NCBI RefSeq assembly: GCF_013283645.1
Contig: NZ_JABEKV010000002.1
Span: forward strand, 751,798 to 815,797
Reading direction: 5' to 3'
Length of the DNA stretch: 64,000 nucleotides
Origin: Sinorhizobium psoraleae
GTDB taxonomy: Bacteria; Pseudomonadota; Alphaproteobacteria; Rhizobiales; Rhizobiaceae
A program made the position numbers and the translations under genes. The notes under the pieces were generated by a model that did not search any database, had not been told where the DNA came from, and worked only from the letters and a program-made list of their open reading frames with translations. Shown here piece by piece: positions 1 through 7,347 of this stretch (position 1 is the first letter of the stretch; each line of letters starts with the position of its first letter).

Positions 1-231
1 ACGACCTGCGAAGGATGTTGGGCCCGCACGCGAATCCCTCCGCACGGCCGGCCCTGTCTGTCGAAGTGCCTGCAGCATGGCGACTGCCCTGCGAGCATCT
101 TCAGGCGTTTCGAATACCCGGCCGTCGAGCGGCCAGACGCTGTATTTAACAGCGACAAAACGCAATTGCCCGTTGTCAGGCATCAGTGCGCCGACCGCCT
201 CGCCTGCGAATTCTATCGTCTGCTTGCTCAT
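1..231 (-). CDS. Small hypothetical protein, 3' end cut by window edge
   Basis: An open frame of 77 codons runs from an ATG at 231 to the left edge with no stop, so the C-terminus lies outside the window. The start is preceded by a good ribosome site (GGAGGGAG about 9 bases upstream). The visible protein begins MSKQTIEFAGEAVGALMPDN and then reads like a small soluble domain with hydrophobic strand-like stretches (LRFVAVKYSVWPL) followed by an Arg/Ala-rich helix. I do not recognise a family and no function is proposed. A weak EcfG-type promoter lies about 95 bases upstream (327-351), which would tie it to the stress genes further right. Confidence 0.6.
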   Translation of the reverse strand, partial: MSKQTIEFAGEAVGALMPDNGQLRFVAVKYSVWPLDGRVFETPEDARRAVAMLQALRQTGPAVRRDSRAGPTSFAGR

Positions 232-326
232 AGGTGTGAAACTCCCTCCAGGCGGGTCGCGGAGCGACGGGCATTCTTCGCCGGCACGCGCCAGCGGACC
301 GAACCCTCGCCTTCAGCCACCAGCGA

Positions 327-351
327 AACACACGAGCGGGTGTTTGGTTCC
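327..351 (-). promoter_or_regulatory. Weak EcfG/RpoE2-type promoter candidate
   Basis: On the minus strand the sequence reads GGAAC, 16 bases, TGTT. This matches the -35 exactly and the -10 (CGTT) with one mismatch. It faces the small gene starting at 231. The rest of the 232-523 interval shows no gene. Confidence 0.35.
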
Positions 352-523
352 ACAAAGGACAACAAAAACGGCAGCGCGCTATCCGCGGCGGGAGAAACCA
401 TCACGCAGCTTCCAGGCGCAAAGACAGCTCCAGGAGGGACGAACCTCGCACGCGCTGACTACGCCCAATAAAGGCGTAATTTCAAAGCGTTATGACCGCT
501 TCAGGTGAAACGATGAAAGGGGT

Positions 524-1777
524 CTATGCCAGAAAGCGCTCTGGCCGATAGGGCGCGATGTCGATCACAGTCTTCTCGCCCGTCATGGCCTCCGCCAGCG
601 CACGGCCGGTGACCGGGCCGAGGGTCATACCGTGATGCGCATGACCGAAGGCGAACCAAAGACCTTCGTGCCGGGGGGCCTTGCCGATGATCGGCATCAT
701 ATCCGGCGTGCAGGGCCGCGCGCCCAGCCACGGCTCCTCGTCGCGCCGCTCGGCCAGCGGGAAGAACTCGCGTGCAACCCTCTCGGCCCGGGTCAACTGC
801 ACCGGCGTTTTCGGCGCATCGCGAAGCGCGAATTCGGCACCAGTCGTCAAGCGAATGCCGCGCAGCATCGGCGCCAGGAAATAGCCCATTTCGGCGTCGA
901 GCACCCAGTTGTTGAGCGCCGCCCCTTCCTGGGCGCCATAATGCATATGGTAGCCGCGCTTGACCGCGAGCGGAAAATGATAGCCGAGCTTTCGCGTCAC
1001 CGTATCGGCCCAAGGCCCGAGCGCCACCACGACCTCGCGGGCTTCCAGCGGACCTTCCGGCGTGGCGACCCGCCAGCCGGCACCCTCGAGGATGTGTTCC
1101 AGCGTCGCGGCATCGCCCGAGACGAGCCGGCCACCAAGCGACTGGAAATAGCCGAGATAGGCCTTGTTCAGACTATGCGGATCGCGGATTGACCAGGGGT
1201 CTGTCCAGCGCAGGCCGCCGGCGAGTTCGACGCGGATGGAGGGCTCAATCGTCTTGAGCTCGCTCGTCGAAAGCTTCTGATGGTTGACGCCAAAACCGGC
1301 GGAGAGCTTCTCCGCGTCCTTGTAGGCGGCATCGCGCTCCTTTTCCGTGCGAAACACCTTCATCCAGCCGTCCTTGCGGATGAGGTCGCCGGCACCGGAG
1401 GCGTCGATCAGGTCCTTGTGTTCGGCAATCGAGTTCTCGATCAGCGGCGCATAGAGATGCGCGATCCTCTGGTGCTGGGTGAAGCCGGAGTGCCACCAAT
1501 AGCGCGCCAGAAAAGGCACCAGCCCCGGCAGCGCACGGAAATGATAGCTCGCGTCGATGGTGTTGTTCAGCGCGTAGCGGAAGAGCGCACCGAAATCATG
1601 CGGAAAGCCGTAGGGAAAAACGCCTTCGCGCTGGATCAGGCCGGCATTGCCGTAGGACGTCTCTTCTCCAGGGCCACGGCGATCGAGGAGCACCACGGAT
1701 TTCCCACGTCGCGCCAGATGGATGGCCGCGGAAATGCCGACGATGCCGGCGCCCAGTACCACTACGTCAGTCTTCAT
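524..1777 (-). CDS. FAD-dependent amino acid dehydrogenase, DadA-like
   Basis: A 417-residue flavoprotein of the DAO/DadA family, expected to oxidise a D-amino acid or a related imino acid and pass electrons on to the respiratory chain. The N-terminus has the FAD-binding dinucleotide fold (VVLGAGIVGISAAIHLARRG, residues 6-25) followed by an acidic strand end and the substrate-loop segment ETSYGNAGLIQ typical of DadA-type enzymes. Near the C-terminus GLWFAFGHAHHGMTLGP is the second conserved FAD-contact region. Length agrees with the family (about 415). It stands alone on the minus strand, 64 bases downstream of the YqhA-like gene. Substrate is not readable from sequence; other glycine/D-amino acid oxidase-like enzymes are possible. 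Confidence 0.85.
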   Translation of the reverse strand: MKTDVVVLGAGIVGISAAIHLARRGKSVVLLDRRGPGEETSYGNAGLIQREGVFPYGFPHDFGALFRYALNNTIDASYHFRALPGLVPFLARYWWHSGFTQHQRIAHLYAPLIENSIAEHKDLIDASGAGDLIRKDGWMKVFRTEKERDAAYKDAEKLSAGFGVNHQKLSTSELKTIEPSIRVELAGGLRWTDPWSIRDPHSLNKAYLGYFQSLGGRLVSGDAATLEHILEGAGWRVATPEGPLEAREVVVALGPWADTVTRKLGYHFPLAVKRGYHMHYGAQEGAALNNWVLDAEMGYFLAPMLRGIRLTTGAEFALRDAPKTPVQLTRAERVAREFFPLAERRDEEPWLGARPCTPDMMPIIGKAPRHEGLWFAFGHAHHGMTLGPVTGRALAEAMTGEKTVIDIAPYRPERFLA

Positions 1778-1840
1778 ATGCCGATGCCCCGCTTACTCAC
1801 TCGGAATCCGCCGCGGCCGCCGGCCACGGCATCTGCGCCG

Positions 1841-2341
1841 CTACTTTTTCAACTTGCTCATAATCTGCTCCAGGGAACCAAGGAGCAGAGCCGAAACGAC
1901 AAAGGCCAGATGCATGATCGTCGCCCACATCAGCTTGTCGCTCGTGAACTGCTGGGCATTGAGGAAGATCTGCAGCAGGTGGATCGACGAGATCGCCACG
2001 ATGGAGGAGGCGACCTTGATCTTCAGGCTGCCGGCATCGAGCTTGCCCAGGAAAGAGACCTCGCCCTCCCCCTCGTCGAAGCGGCTGACGAAGTTCTCGT
2101 ATCCGGAAATCATCACCATGACGATCAGGCTTGCGACAAGTGCCGCGTCGATCAGGCCGAGCATTGCGAGAATCATCTCGGCATCGTCGTAGGAGAAGAC
2201 CAGGCCTGCAACCTTCAGGAACTTGTAGATGAAGGAAACGCCGTAGAGAGCAAGCGCTGCAACCAGCCCCAGATAAAAGACGACCAGTAGCCATCGGCTC
2301 GAGAGAATGATGCGCTCAACGATAAGTTCCAGGGACTTCAT
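1841..2341 (-). CDS. YqhA/UPF0114 (TIGR00645) inner-membrane protein
   Basis: A 166-residue membrane protein matching the YqhA family in length and layout. It starts MKSLELIVERIILSSRWLLV, followed by a membrane helix (residues about 13-35), a second helix near DAALVASLIVMVMISGYENF, and C-terminal helices ending LLLGSLEQIMSKLKK. The conserved GYENFVSR and LKIKVASSIVAISSIHLLQ segments are present. I chose the start at 2341 because the family begins a few residues before the first helix. A longer frame begins at 2470, but its extra 43 residues are Cys-rich and unlike the family. The cellular role of the family is unknown. Confidence 0.85.
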   Translation of the reverse strand: MKSLELIVERIILSSRWLLVVFYLGLVAALALYGVSFIYKFLKVAGLVFSYDDAEMILAMLGLIDAALVASLIVMVMISGYENFVSRFDEGEGEVSFLGKLDAGSLKIKVASSIVAISSIHLLQIFLNAQQFTSDKLMWATIMHLAFVVSALLLGSLEQIMSKLKK

Positions 2342-2490
2342 GGGACCGTGTTGTTCCTGACCAATGGCGGATACCCGCATGAATAGCCAAGCGCATTGGT
2401 CAGAGCAAGCGACAGAACATTGGGCACACGGAAAGGGCGAAGCATCATGCTTCGCCCCTATCTCACCCACGAGCCCGCAGACTTGTTTTG

Positions 2491-2655
2491 TCAGGTCCTA
2501 CGCATCAGTCCGGCAATAAGCGAAATCACCAAGAATACGAGGAACAGGAAGAACAAGACCTGGGCAATGCCCGCCGAAGCGCCGGCAATACCACCAAATC
2601 CGAGAATCCCGGCGATGATGGCAACGATCAGAAAGACGAGAGCATAGTAGAGCAT
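2491..2655 (-). CDS. DUF1328 small membrane protein
   Basis: A 54-residue protein, [20 protein letters not shown] followed by [12 protein letters not shown] and a second hydrophobic helix, ending GLMRRT. This is the classic two-helix DUF1328 (YtjA-like) protein. The ATG is preceded by GGAG at a suitable distance. An exact EcfG-type promoter match (2690-2715) lies 35 bases upstream, so it is probably induced in the general stress response. The biochemical role of DUF1328 proteins is unknown. Confidence 0.9.
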   Translation of the reverse strand: MLYYALVFLIVAIIAGILGFGGIAGASAGIAQVLFFLFLVFLVISLIAGLMRRT

Positions 2656-2689
2656 CTATTATCTCCATGTCTGCGTTAGTGAAACTGAA

Positions 2690-2715
2690 AACGCCTAGCT
2701 TGTCGCCTTTGTTCC
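2690..2715 (-). promoter_or_regulatory. EcfG/RpoE2-type promoter (for DUF1328 gene)
   Basis: Minus strand GGAAC, 17 bases, CGTT: full match to the alphaproteobacterial general-stress sigma factor consensus. It ends 35 bases before the DUF1328 start codon at 2655. Confidence 0.75.
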
Positions 2716-2832
2716 CATTTCGGTGTTTTCTGTACGCGCCACCTCGAAAGACTTTTGAGACCAATGAAAACCTTTCGTTAACCAAAGAACGGGAAACAGT
2801 CCAAGATCGGCACACCTGGACAAAATTTGCCA

Positions 2833-2857
2833 GGAACCTTCGATAGGGCTTGGCGTT
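2833..2857 (+). promoter_or_regulatory. EcfG/RpoE2-type promoter (for 63-aa gene)
   Basis: Plus strand GGAAC (2833-2837), 16 bases, CGTT (2854-2857). It lies 30 bases before the ATG at 2888 and is divergent from the promoter at 2690-2715. Confidence 0.7.
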
Positions 2858-2887
2858 GTTCCGGTAACGAAAGCTCTTGGGAATGCA

Positions 2888-3079
2888 ATGAAGATTCCGT
2901 CGCGACATATATGGAAATCAGTGACCGAGCTCGCCCGGCACAATGCGGCCTTGCGCAACCATAATCTGCATATCGGCAGAACCATGCGCGACCTTCACGT
3001 GCACACGGAAGAGAAGCGCAACAAACGGCTCAAAACCCTGCTTGAAGCTCTGGAAAGAGCCGAACGCGACACCCACTGA
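2888..3079 (+). CDS. Small basic hypothetical protein, 63 aa
   Basis: Starts MKIPSRHIWKSVTELARHNA and ends LLEALERAERDTH. It is rich in His, Arg and Lys and is predicted mostly helical; the C-terminal part (EEKRNKRLKTLLEALERAER) looks like an amphipathic or coiled-coil helix. No signal peptide, membrane segment or known domain is seen. The ribosome site is weak (GGGA about 7 bases upstream). Support comes from the exact EcfG-type promoter ending 30 bases before the ATG and from its place among other small stress-type genes. It could still be a chance frame. No function is assigned. Confidence 0.5.
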   Translation: MKIPSRHIWKSVTELARHNAALRNHNLHIGRTMRDLHVHTEEKRNKRLKTLLEALERAERDTH

Positions 3080-3141
3080 CAATGAAAGAAGGGCATGCAT
3101 CGCAAAGATGCATGCCCACGTCTAACGAGTTCGCCGTCCCG

Positions 3142-3339
3142 TCAATGACGAGATGCCCATTCGTCGATCTGGCGCTCCGCCTCTTCCTTGGCAATTCCGT
3201 AGCGCGCCTGAATGCGCCCGGCGAGCTCCTTCCGGTTGCCGTTGATGACGTCGAGATCATCCTTGGTGAGCTTTCCCCACTGCACCTGTGCCATGCCCTT
3301 GAATTCGGTCCAACGGCCTTCAATCATGTCCCAGTTCAT
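3142..3339 (-). CDS. CsbD family stress protein
   Basis: A 65-residue protein starting MNWDMIEGRWTEFKGMAQVQ and continuing WGKLTKDDLDVINGNRKELA, the hallmark CsbD-like sequence, with a short acidic/basic tail ending DEWASRH. CsbD proteins are small, hydrophilic and commonly induced by general stress; their biochemical function is unknown. I chose ATG 3339 because GGAG precedes it by 8 bases and the family begins MNWD; a frame from 3357 would add six unrelated residues. It follows the 106-aa gene by 33 bases and probably shares its EcfG-type promoter at 3726-3751. Confidence 0.92.
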   Translation of the reverse strand: MNWDMIEGRWTEFKGMAQVQWGKLTKDDLDVINGNRKELAGRIQARYGIAKEEAERQIDEWASRH

Positions 3340-3372
3340 GAAAACGCTCCTTTTCAATCGGTGATGCGGAAA

Positions 3373-3693
3373 TCACTCCTTGCCGGACGGAGGACGGATA
3401 CCACCTGCAACCTCATAAGGCTCCTCATCTGGCGTCACCGTCACTTCAAGCTTCTTCGCGGGCGTGACCGTCCATTCGATTACGGCACTCTCGACGAGCA
3501 GCGCAGGGTCGATCGCGGCGCACTTTCCGTATGCCGCCTTGAAGACCTTGCCGACCTCCTCCATCGCCGGAGGAAGCAAGGTTTCGCATTCCTCCGCGGT
3601 TTCGAATGCAACGACCGGCGACGGTACCTCGCGGCAGGCTGTCGTCGCCTGCATGCAACCGACGAGAATCATGATGGCGGCAACATGTTCCAT
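3373..3693 (-). CDS. Hypothetical exported small protein
   Basis: A 106-residue protein with a hydrophobic N-terminus (MEHVAAIMILVGCMQATTAC) that could be a signal peptide, followed by a soluble region with three further Cys residues and many acidic residues. AAYGKCAAIDPALL and a C-terminal strand-rich stretch (VIEWTVTPAKKLEVTV) suggest a small periplasmic domain, but I recognise no family. A ribosome site (AAGGAG) precedes the ATG by about 9 bases. It is the first gene of a likely two-gene unit with csbD and starts 33 bases after an exact EcfG-type promoter. Confidence 0.75.
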   Translation of the reverse strand: MEHVAAIMILVGCMQATTACREVPSPVVAFETAEECETLLPPAMEEVGKVFKAAYGKCAAIDPALLVESAVIEWTVTPAKKLEVTVTPDEEPYEVAGGIRPPSGKE

Positions 3694-3725
3694 TTCCGCG
3701 CTCCTTCAACGCAACATCCAGAACA

Positions 3726-3751
3726 AACGGCAGAGACCCGCCGCCGGTTCC
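3726..3751 (-). promoter_or_regulatory. EcfG/RpoE2-type promoter (for 106-aa gene and csbD)
   Basis: Minus strand GGAAC, 17 bases, CGTT, ending 33 bases before the ATG at 3693. Full consensus match. Confidence 0.75.
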
Positions 3752-3877
3752 TCGGTCGCGTGAACAATCGCTTCGGGACCGCTCGACCTGCCTGTTCATG
3801 GCTGCGCCAGCTCGCCTGCTGCACGGCACCAAAGTTGAGCGCGCAGCAACCCTCGCGCGCGTCGGCGGCCGAACTGC

Positions 3878-3903
3878 GGAACAAAAAGGCGGCGATCGGC
3901 GTT
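3878..3903 (+). promoter_or_regulatory. EcfG/RpoE2-type promoter (for 33-aa gene)
   Basis: Plus strand GGAAC (3878-3882), 17 bases, CGTT (3900-3903). It lies 41 bases before the ATG of the 33-codon frame at 3945. Confidence 0.7.
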
Positions 3904-3944
3904 TGCGCAGCATTAACAAACGGCAATATTCAAGGAGATTAGGA

Positions 3945-4046
3945 ATGAGAGCGCCGACAGCGCCCGGTGCGACTAGCCCCACAACAGCGGAAGCGCTCGA
4001 TGGTCGCCGGCAGCACGGAAGGTTGGGACGCGAACCTTTCTCATGA
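3945..4046 (+). CDS. Very small hypothetical protein, 33 aa
   Basis: A 33-codon frame starting MRAPTAPGATSPTTAEALDG and ending GRLGREPFS. It has an excellent ribosome site (AAGGAG, 7 bases before the ATG) and an exact EcfG-type promoter 41 bases upstream. The peptide is Pro/Thr/Ala-rich then Arg/Gly-rich, probably unstructured, with no membrane segment. The frame stays open upstream of the ATG, but those codons lie before the promoter. It ends 90 bases before the lipoprotein gene on the same strand and might be cotranscribed with it or act as a leader peptide. No function can be given. Confidence 0.5.
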   Translation: MRAPTAPGATSPTTAEALDGRRQHGRLGREPFS

Positions 4047-4136
4047 CGTCTACCTCACGATGGTCGCCGTGTCCGGACCGGATGCGGCTTGTTTTTTCTT
4101 AAAGTTCAGTAACCAAACCTCGGATAGGAACGCACC

Positions 4137-4385
4137 ATGAAGAAGATACTTCTCGTAGCAAGCCTGATCCTTCCCCTGGCTGCCTGCACGGCAACGGAAA
4201 GGGGCGCCGGCATCGGTGCCGCATCGGGCGCGATCATCGGCGGGGCAGCCACTGGAAATGTTCGCGGAGCGGCCGTTGGCGCCGGCATCGGCGGCGTAGC
4301 CGGCGCGCTTATCGGCCGTGCGAACGAGCCCGGCTATTGTTACTATCGCGACCAATACGGCCGCCGCTACACCGCGCGTTGCTGA
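4137..4385 (+). CDS. Glycine-zipper outer-membrane lipoprotein
   Basis: An 82-residue lipoprotein precursor. The signal peptide MKKILLVASLILPLAAC ends in a lipobox (LAAC, Cys17). It is followed by a glycine-zipper segment with repeated Gly-xxx-Gly spacing (GAGIGAASGAIIGGAATG, then AVGAGIGGVAGALIG), as in the Rickettsia 17-kDa antigen-like family. The tail YCYYRDQYGRRYTARC has two Cys that could form a disulfide. AGGAA sits about 8 bases upstream of the ATG. It is likely an envelope protein. It may be transcribed from the stress-type promoter upstream at 3878, through the 33-aa gene. Confidence 0.88.
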   Translation: MKKILLVASLILPLAACTATERGAGIGAASGAIIGGAATGNVRGAAVGAGIGGVAGALIGRANEPGYCYYRDQYGRRYTARC

Positions 4386-4398
4386 TCGGGATAGGCCA

Positions 4399-4548
4399 TT
4401 AGATCATTCCATTGTCTTGTCGAGGCAATGAGATGGTCCAACTCCTTGAAACGACGCGATTCCGGGCAGAAACACCCTTCCTGGAATCGCTTTCTTGCGT
4501 CTTTTCAGACGTGCGAGAGTCGAATTGGTGCATGTTTTTGTCTTTGGT
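4399..4548 (+). repeat. Diverged B-type then A-type intergenic repeat
   Basis: 4399-4492 resembles the B repeat at 17013-17117: an AGATCATT...AATGAGATGGTC arm pair, then GCGATTCCGGGCAGAAAC and CCTGGAATCGC. It is followed by a degraded A repeat (GCGTCTTTTCAGACGTGCG, then GAATTGGTGCATGTTTTTG). Both are non-coding mosaic elements also seen elsewhere in the window. Confidence 0.55.
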
Positions 4549-4654
4549 GCGAAACCCCGGTCGGCGCCGAAACGTGCCGCCGGGGTGCCATGGCACCTTG
4601 CAAGCTCGCGTGCCATCGCAACTCTCATGCCAAGCGGCTTAACCTCGCGGCAAT

Positions 4655-4849
4655 TTATTCCCGTGATTGGGCGACCTCGGCCGCGTCAAGACGCTCGAGC
4701 AGTTCGATGAACTGCTGCGGAACGGGCTCGTTCTCCAGAGCCTGGTAAAGCGCCTTCAGCCTCGAAGCGATCTGTGCGCTGGGGTCCGTCATCGAGGGAA
4801 GATTGGCGGCGGCGCGTGGCGCCTTGTGCCTTCCGGAGGGCTCATTCAT
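4655..4849 (-). CDS. rsiA2: NepR-family anti-sigma factor (RsiA2 type)
   Basis: A 64-residue protein with the NepR signature: QIASRLKALYQALENEPVPQ followed by QFIELLERLDAAE. NepR proteins sequester the general-stress ECF sigma factor (EcfG/RpoE2) until phosphorylated PhyR binds them. The adjacent divergent gene encodes exactly such a PhyR protein. S. meliloti has two such pairs; this one lacks a neighbouring sigma-factor gene, which fits the second, unlinked pair (rsiA2/rsiB2). The start is uncertain: ATG 4849 (MNEPSG) fits the usual length, and ATG 4906 would add 19 residues. I found no EcfG-type promoter upstream of it. Confidence 0.85.
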   Translation of the reverse strand: MNEPSGRHKAPRAAANLPSMTDPSAQIASRLKALYQALENEPVPQQFIELLERLDAAEVAQSRE

Positions 4850-5036
4850 TTTCCGGTTCCGCACGCCGAAGGCCGTATCCCCCTGTTTCGGCCATTCCTG
4901 TTCCATATGCCGTCATCTGCTCGCTCAAGGCTTTCCATAATCCGAAAGACGTGCTCAAAACATTGACGTATCCTGCTGCACGTCCGTTGTCCGCAAGACC
5001 GGGACTATACCGGCACAATAGTTTAGGAAGGCCTAA

Positions 5037-5834
5037 ATGTCACTTTCCACAAGGATTGCGCCACATCTTCCCTATCTGCGGCGTTATGCTCGCGCCGTGA
5101 CAGGCTCGCAAGCCGCGGGCGATGCTTATGTCGCCGCCGTTCTCGAAGCGCTGATCGAGGACGTCAGGCTCTTCCCAACAGCTTCCAATGACCGGATCGG
5201 CCTCTACAAGCTGTTCTGCTCCCTGTTCGAGAAGCTCGAAATCGATCGTACGCAATTGACGTCGCCCTTCGCCTGGGAGCGAAATGCGGCCGCCAATCTG
5301 TCGCTGATCGCGCCGGCACCACGCCAGGCTTTCCTCCTGATCGCCGTCGAAGGCTTCTCGACGAACGAAGCATGCGAGATCATGAATCTCGACACAGGCG
5401 CCTTCGCCACCCTCCTCGCCGGGGCGTCGCAGGAGATCTCGCGGCAGGTGGCGACCGACGTCATGATCATCGAAGACGAACCGCTGATTGCCATGGATAT
5501 CGAGGACATGGTGACGAGCCTTGGACATCGCGTCACCGGCATCGCCCGAACCTATCGCGAGGCGCTCGAACTCTATCGGACGACATCGCCAAAAATGGTT
5601 CTTGCGGACATCCAGCTCGCCGACGGCAGTTCCGGTATCGACGCCGTCAACGATATCCTGGCCGAAACTGCCGTTCCGGTGATCTTCATTACTGCCTTCC
5701 CCGAACGGCTCCTGACGGGCAAGAAGCCGGAGCCGGCTTTTCTGGTAACGAAGCCCTTCAATCCGGAAATGGTGAAGGCATTGATCAGCCAGGCTCTGTT
5801 CTTCGAAGAACAGGCACGGGCCGGGCGCTCGTAG
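5037..5834 (+). CDS. rsiB2: PhyR-type anti-anti-sigma response regulator (RsiB2 type)
   Basis: A 265-residue PhyR protein. Residues 1 to about 125 form the sigma-factor mimic (RIAPHLPYLRRYARAVTGSQ, then the sigma4-like helices around APRQAFLLIAVEGFSTNEAC). Residues about 140-260 form a receiver domain with the acidic pocket IIEDEP, phospho-acceptor Asp191 (VLADIQLADG), Thr in ITAFPE and Lys in VTKPFN. On phosphorylation the mimic domain binds NepR and frees the sigma factor. AGGAAGG lies just before the ATG. It is divergent from the nepR gene with a 187-base gap. No histidine kinase of the HWE type and no sigma-factor gene are nearby. Confidence 0.93.
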   Translation: MSLSTRIAPHLPYLRRYARAVTGSQAAGDAYVAAVLEALIEDVRLFPTASNDRIGLYKLFCSLFEKLEIDRTQLTSPFAWERNAAANLSLIAPAPRQAFLLIAVEGFSTNEACEIMNLDTGAFATLLAGASQEISRQVATDVMIIEDEPLIAMDIEDMVTSLGHRVTGIARTYREALELYRTTSPKMVLADIQLADGSSGIDAVNDILAETAVPVIFITAFPERLLTGKKPEPAFLVTKPFNPEMVKALISQALFFEEQARAGRS

Positions 5835-5876
5835 ACTCGAGGCTTCAATCATCGGCGATCGGGTACGGATCGGAAA

Positions 5877-7004
5877 TCACTCCGGCAATTGCCGCTCCGG
5901 CGGCAGTTCGCGTACCTGCTCGAAAATGGTCATCGCGATAAGCGAAAGGGGCAGCGCCAGAATCGCCCCGACGGCGCCCCACATCCATGTCCAGAAGATG
6001 ATCGCGACGAAAATCAGAAACGGATTGACCTCGAACCGGCGTCCCAGGATCGCCGGCACGACAAGATTTTCCATGACCAGATGCACGAGGAAGAAGGCAG
6101 CAGCGGGCGCAATCCCCAGAAGCAGCGCTTCATGCGTCATTAATCCGCCAACGAGCAGCGACAGCGTCATGAAGGTCACGCCCAGATAGGGAATGAAGCT
6201 CGATACGAAGGCAAAGAGCCCCCACAAAGGCGCCATGGTCAATCCGCCGACAAGCGCGATCACCATCGTCATAACGCCAAGCGCCAGATAGATGAGGCTC
6301 GCTGTCGAAAAATACTGAGCGAGGGCATCCTCGGTCGCATTCATGACCCGGATCGCGCTCAAGCGATGCTCTCTGGCGGCAAAGGCAAGGATGATTGTGC
6401 TGCGCAGTTGCAGGCGGCCGAGAAGGAAAAGAACAAGGGCAGCCAGAAAAATCAGTGTCTGGACGAGTGCCGGCGTCAAGCCCGCCGCAACGGCTCCAAG
6501 CAACGGCCCCGCGTTCTTCACGAAAGTGTCGGCAAGGGCCGCCTCGTCGGCGTTGCGCAGCAGGGCCATCCTCAACCAGGTGAACCGCTCGATGAACGGC
6601 AATATGCGCTCCATGACGCCCTCGGCAAGCCGGGGCGCCTCACGCGCGACGTCGGTGATCGGGGCAAGAAGCGCATTCACCAACGAGGACAGCCCGAGCA
6701 CGAAGAGAAGCGCCAGCAACAGGCCGCCGAAGATCGGCGGCAGGCCGAACCTCTCCAATTCGTCGGCCGCCCTGCCGAGCACGATGCCGACGATAATCGC
6801 CAGCGTGATCGGCATCAGTATCGCTTCCATAGAATAGACGGCGGCCGAACAGGCGATGATGAAGAGACCGATCGTGCTCAAGGCGACCAGCAGCTCTAGG
6901 CCGTTGCGCTTTCGCGCGGCGGCCGTTGGCGATGCGATCAGGACGATTTCCTCCGCGCGACGCTTCCGTTTGCGGTCGGTCGTGACATGCCTCGCTGTCT
7001 CCAT
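5877..7004 (-). CDS. AI-2E/PerM family membrane transporter
   Basis: A 375-residue polytopic membrane protein of the AI-2E (PerM/UPF0118) family. After a basic cytoplasmic N-terminus come two helices (LELLVALSTIGLFIIACSAA and ILMPITLAIIVGIVLG), a third at GGLLLALLFVLGLSSLVNAL, a long loop, and the conserved C-terminal membrane block including MAPLWGLFAFVSSFIPYLGV and NPFLIFVAIIFWTWMWGAVG. Family members export signals or small solutes or act as Na+/H+ antiporters; the substrate here is unknown. It is convergent with rsiB2 (42-base gap). Confidence 0.85.
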   Translation of the reverse strand: METARHVTTDRKRKRRAEEIVLIASPTAAARKRNGLELLVALSTIGLFIIACSAAVYSMEAILMPITLAIIVGIVLGRAADELERFGLPPIFGGLLLALLFVLGLSSLVNALLAPITDVAREAPRLAEGVMERILPFIERFTWLRMALLRNADEAALADTFVKNAGPLLGAVAAGLTPALVQTLIFLAALVLFLLGRLQLRSTIILAFAAREHRLSAIRVMNATEDALAQYFSTASLIYLALGVMTMVIALVGGLTMAPLWGLFAFVSSFIPYLGVTFMTLSLLVGGLMTHEALLLGIAPAAAFFLVHLVMENLVVPAILGRRFEVNPFLIFVAIIFWTWMWGAVGAILALPLSLIAMTIFEQVRELPPERQLPE

Positions 7005-7143
7005 CGGCGTCCTTCGCTTTCGCTACCGGTTCGCAACATCGCCACGGCCATCGACCGGACGATGCCAATGCCGTGCAGCAAATCCGGAACCGTACGCCGT
7101 CGCCCCGCGCACCCGGCAAACCAGCCTTCCGCCCATGGTGCGC

Positions 7144-7314
7144 TCAATATTGCCCGGGTGGAAATATGTGTAGCGTCAGGGACAGCAGGCCCAGCCCCAG
7201 AACGATCATCAGCAGCGTGCGCGCCACTTCATCCGTTGTCTGCGGAATGAGTCCGAAACCGATAAGGATCCCGGCGAGCGCCAGCACACAAAGCCTCGGC
7301 AGCCAGTAGAGCAT
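7144..7314 (-). CDS. Small two-helix membrane protein, 56 aa
   Basis: A 56-residue frame starting MLYWLPRLCVLALAGILIGF, followed by a short polar loop (PQTTDEVAR) and a second helix (TLLMIVLGLGLLSLTLHIF), ending PPGQY. GGAAGGA sits 7 bases before the ATG. An exact EcfG-type promoter ends 34 bases upstream (7348-7372). The layout resembles the DUF1328 gene at 2491-2655 (both begin MLY and have two helices), but the sequences are otherwise different and I do not assign it to that family. It is likely a stress-induced inner-membrane protein of unknown role. Confidence 0.75.
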   Translation of the reverse strand: MLYWLPRLCVLALAGILIGFGLIPQTTDEVARTLLMIVLGLGLLSLTLHIFPPGQY

Positions 7315-7347
7315 TGGTCATTCCTTCCAACTGCGGAACGACCGATA

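Noticed and set aside
3082..3942. 286-codon plus-strand frame over csbD and the 106-aa gene
   Set aside because: Both minus-strand genes have ribosome sites and a promoter, and csbD is a known family; the plus frame has neither.
4856..4904. GGAAC motifs on the minus strand near the nepR start
   Set aside because: Neither is followed by CGTT at 16-17 bases, so they are not called stress promoters.
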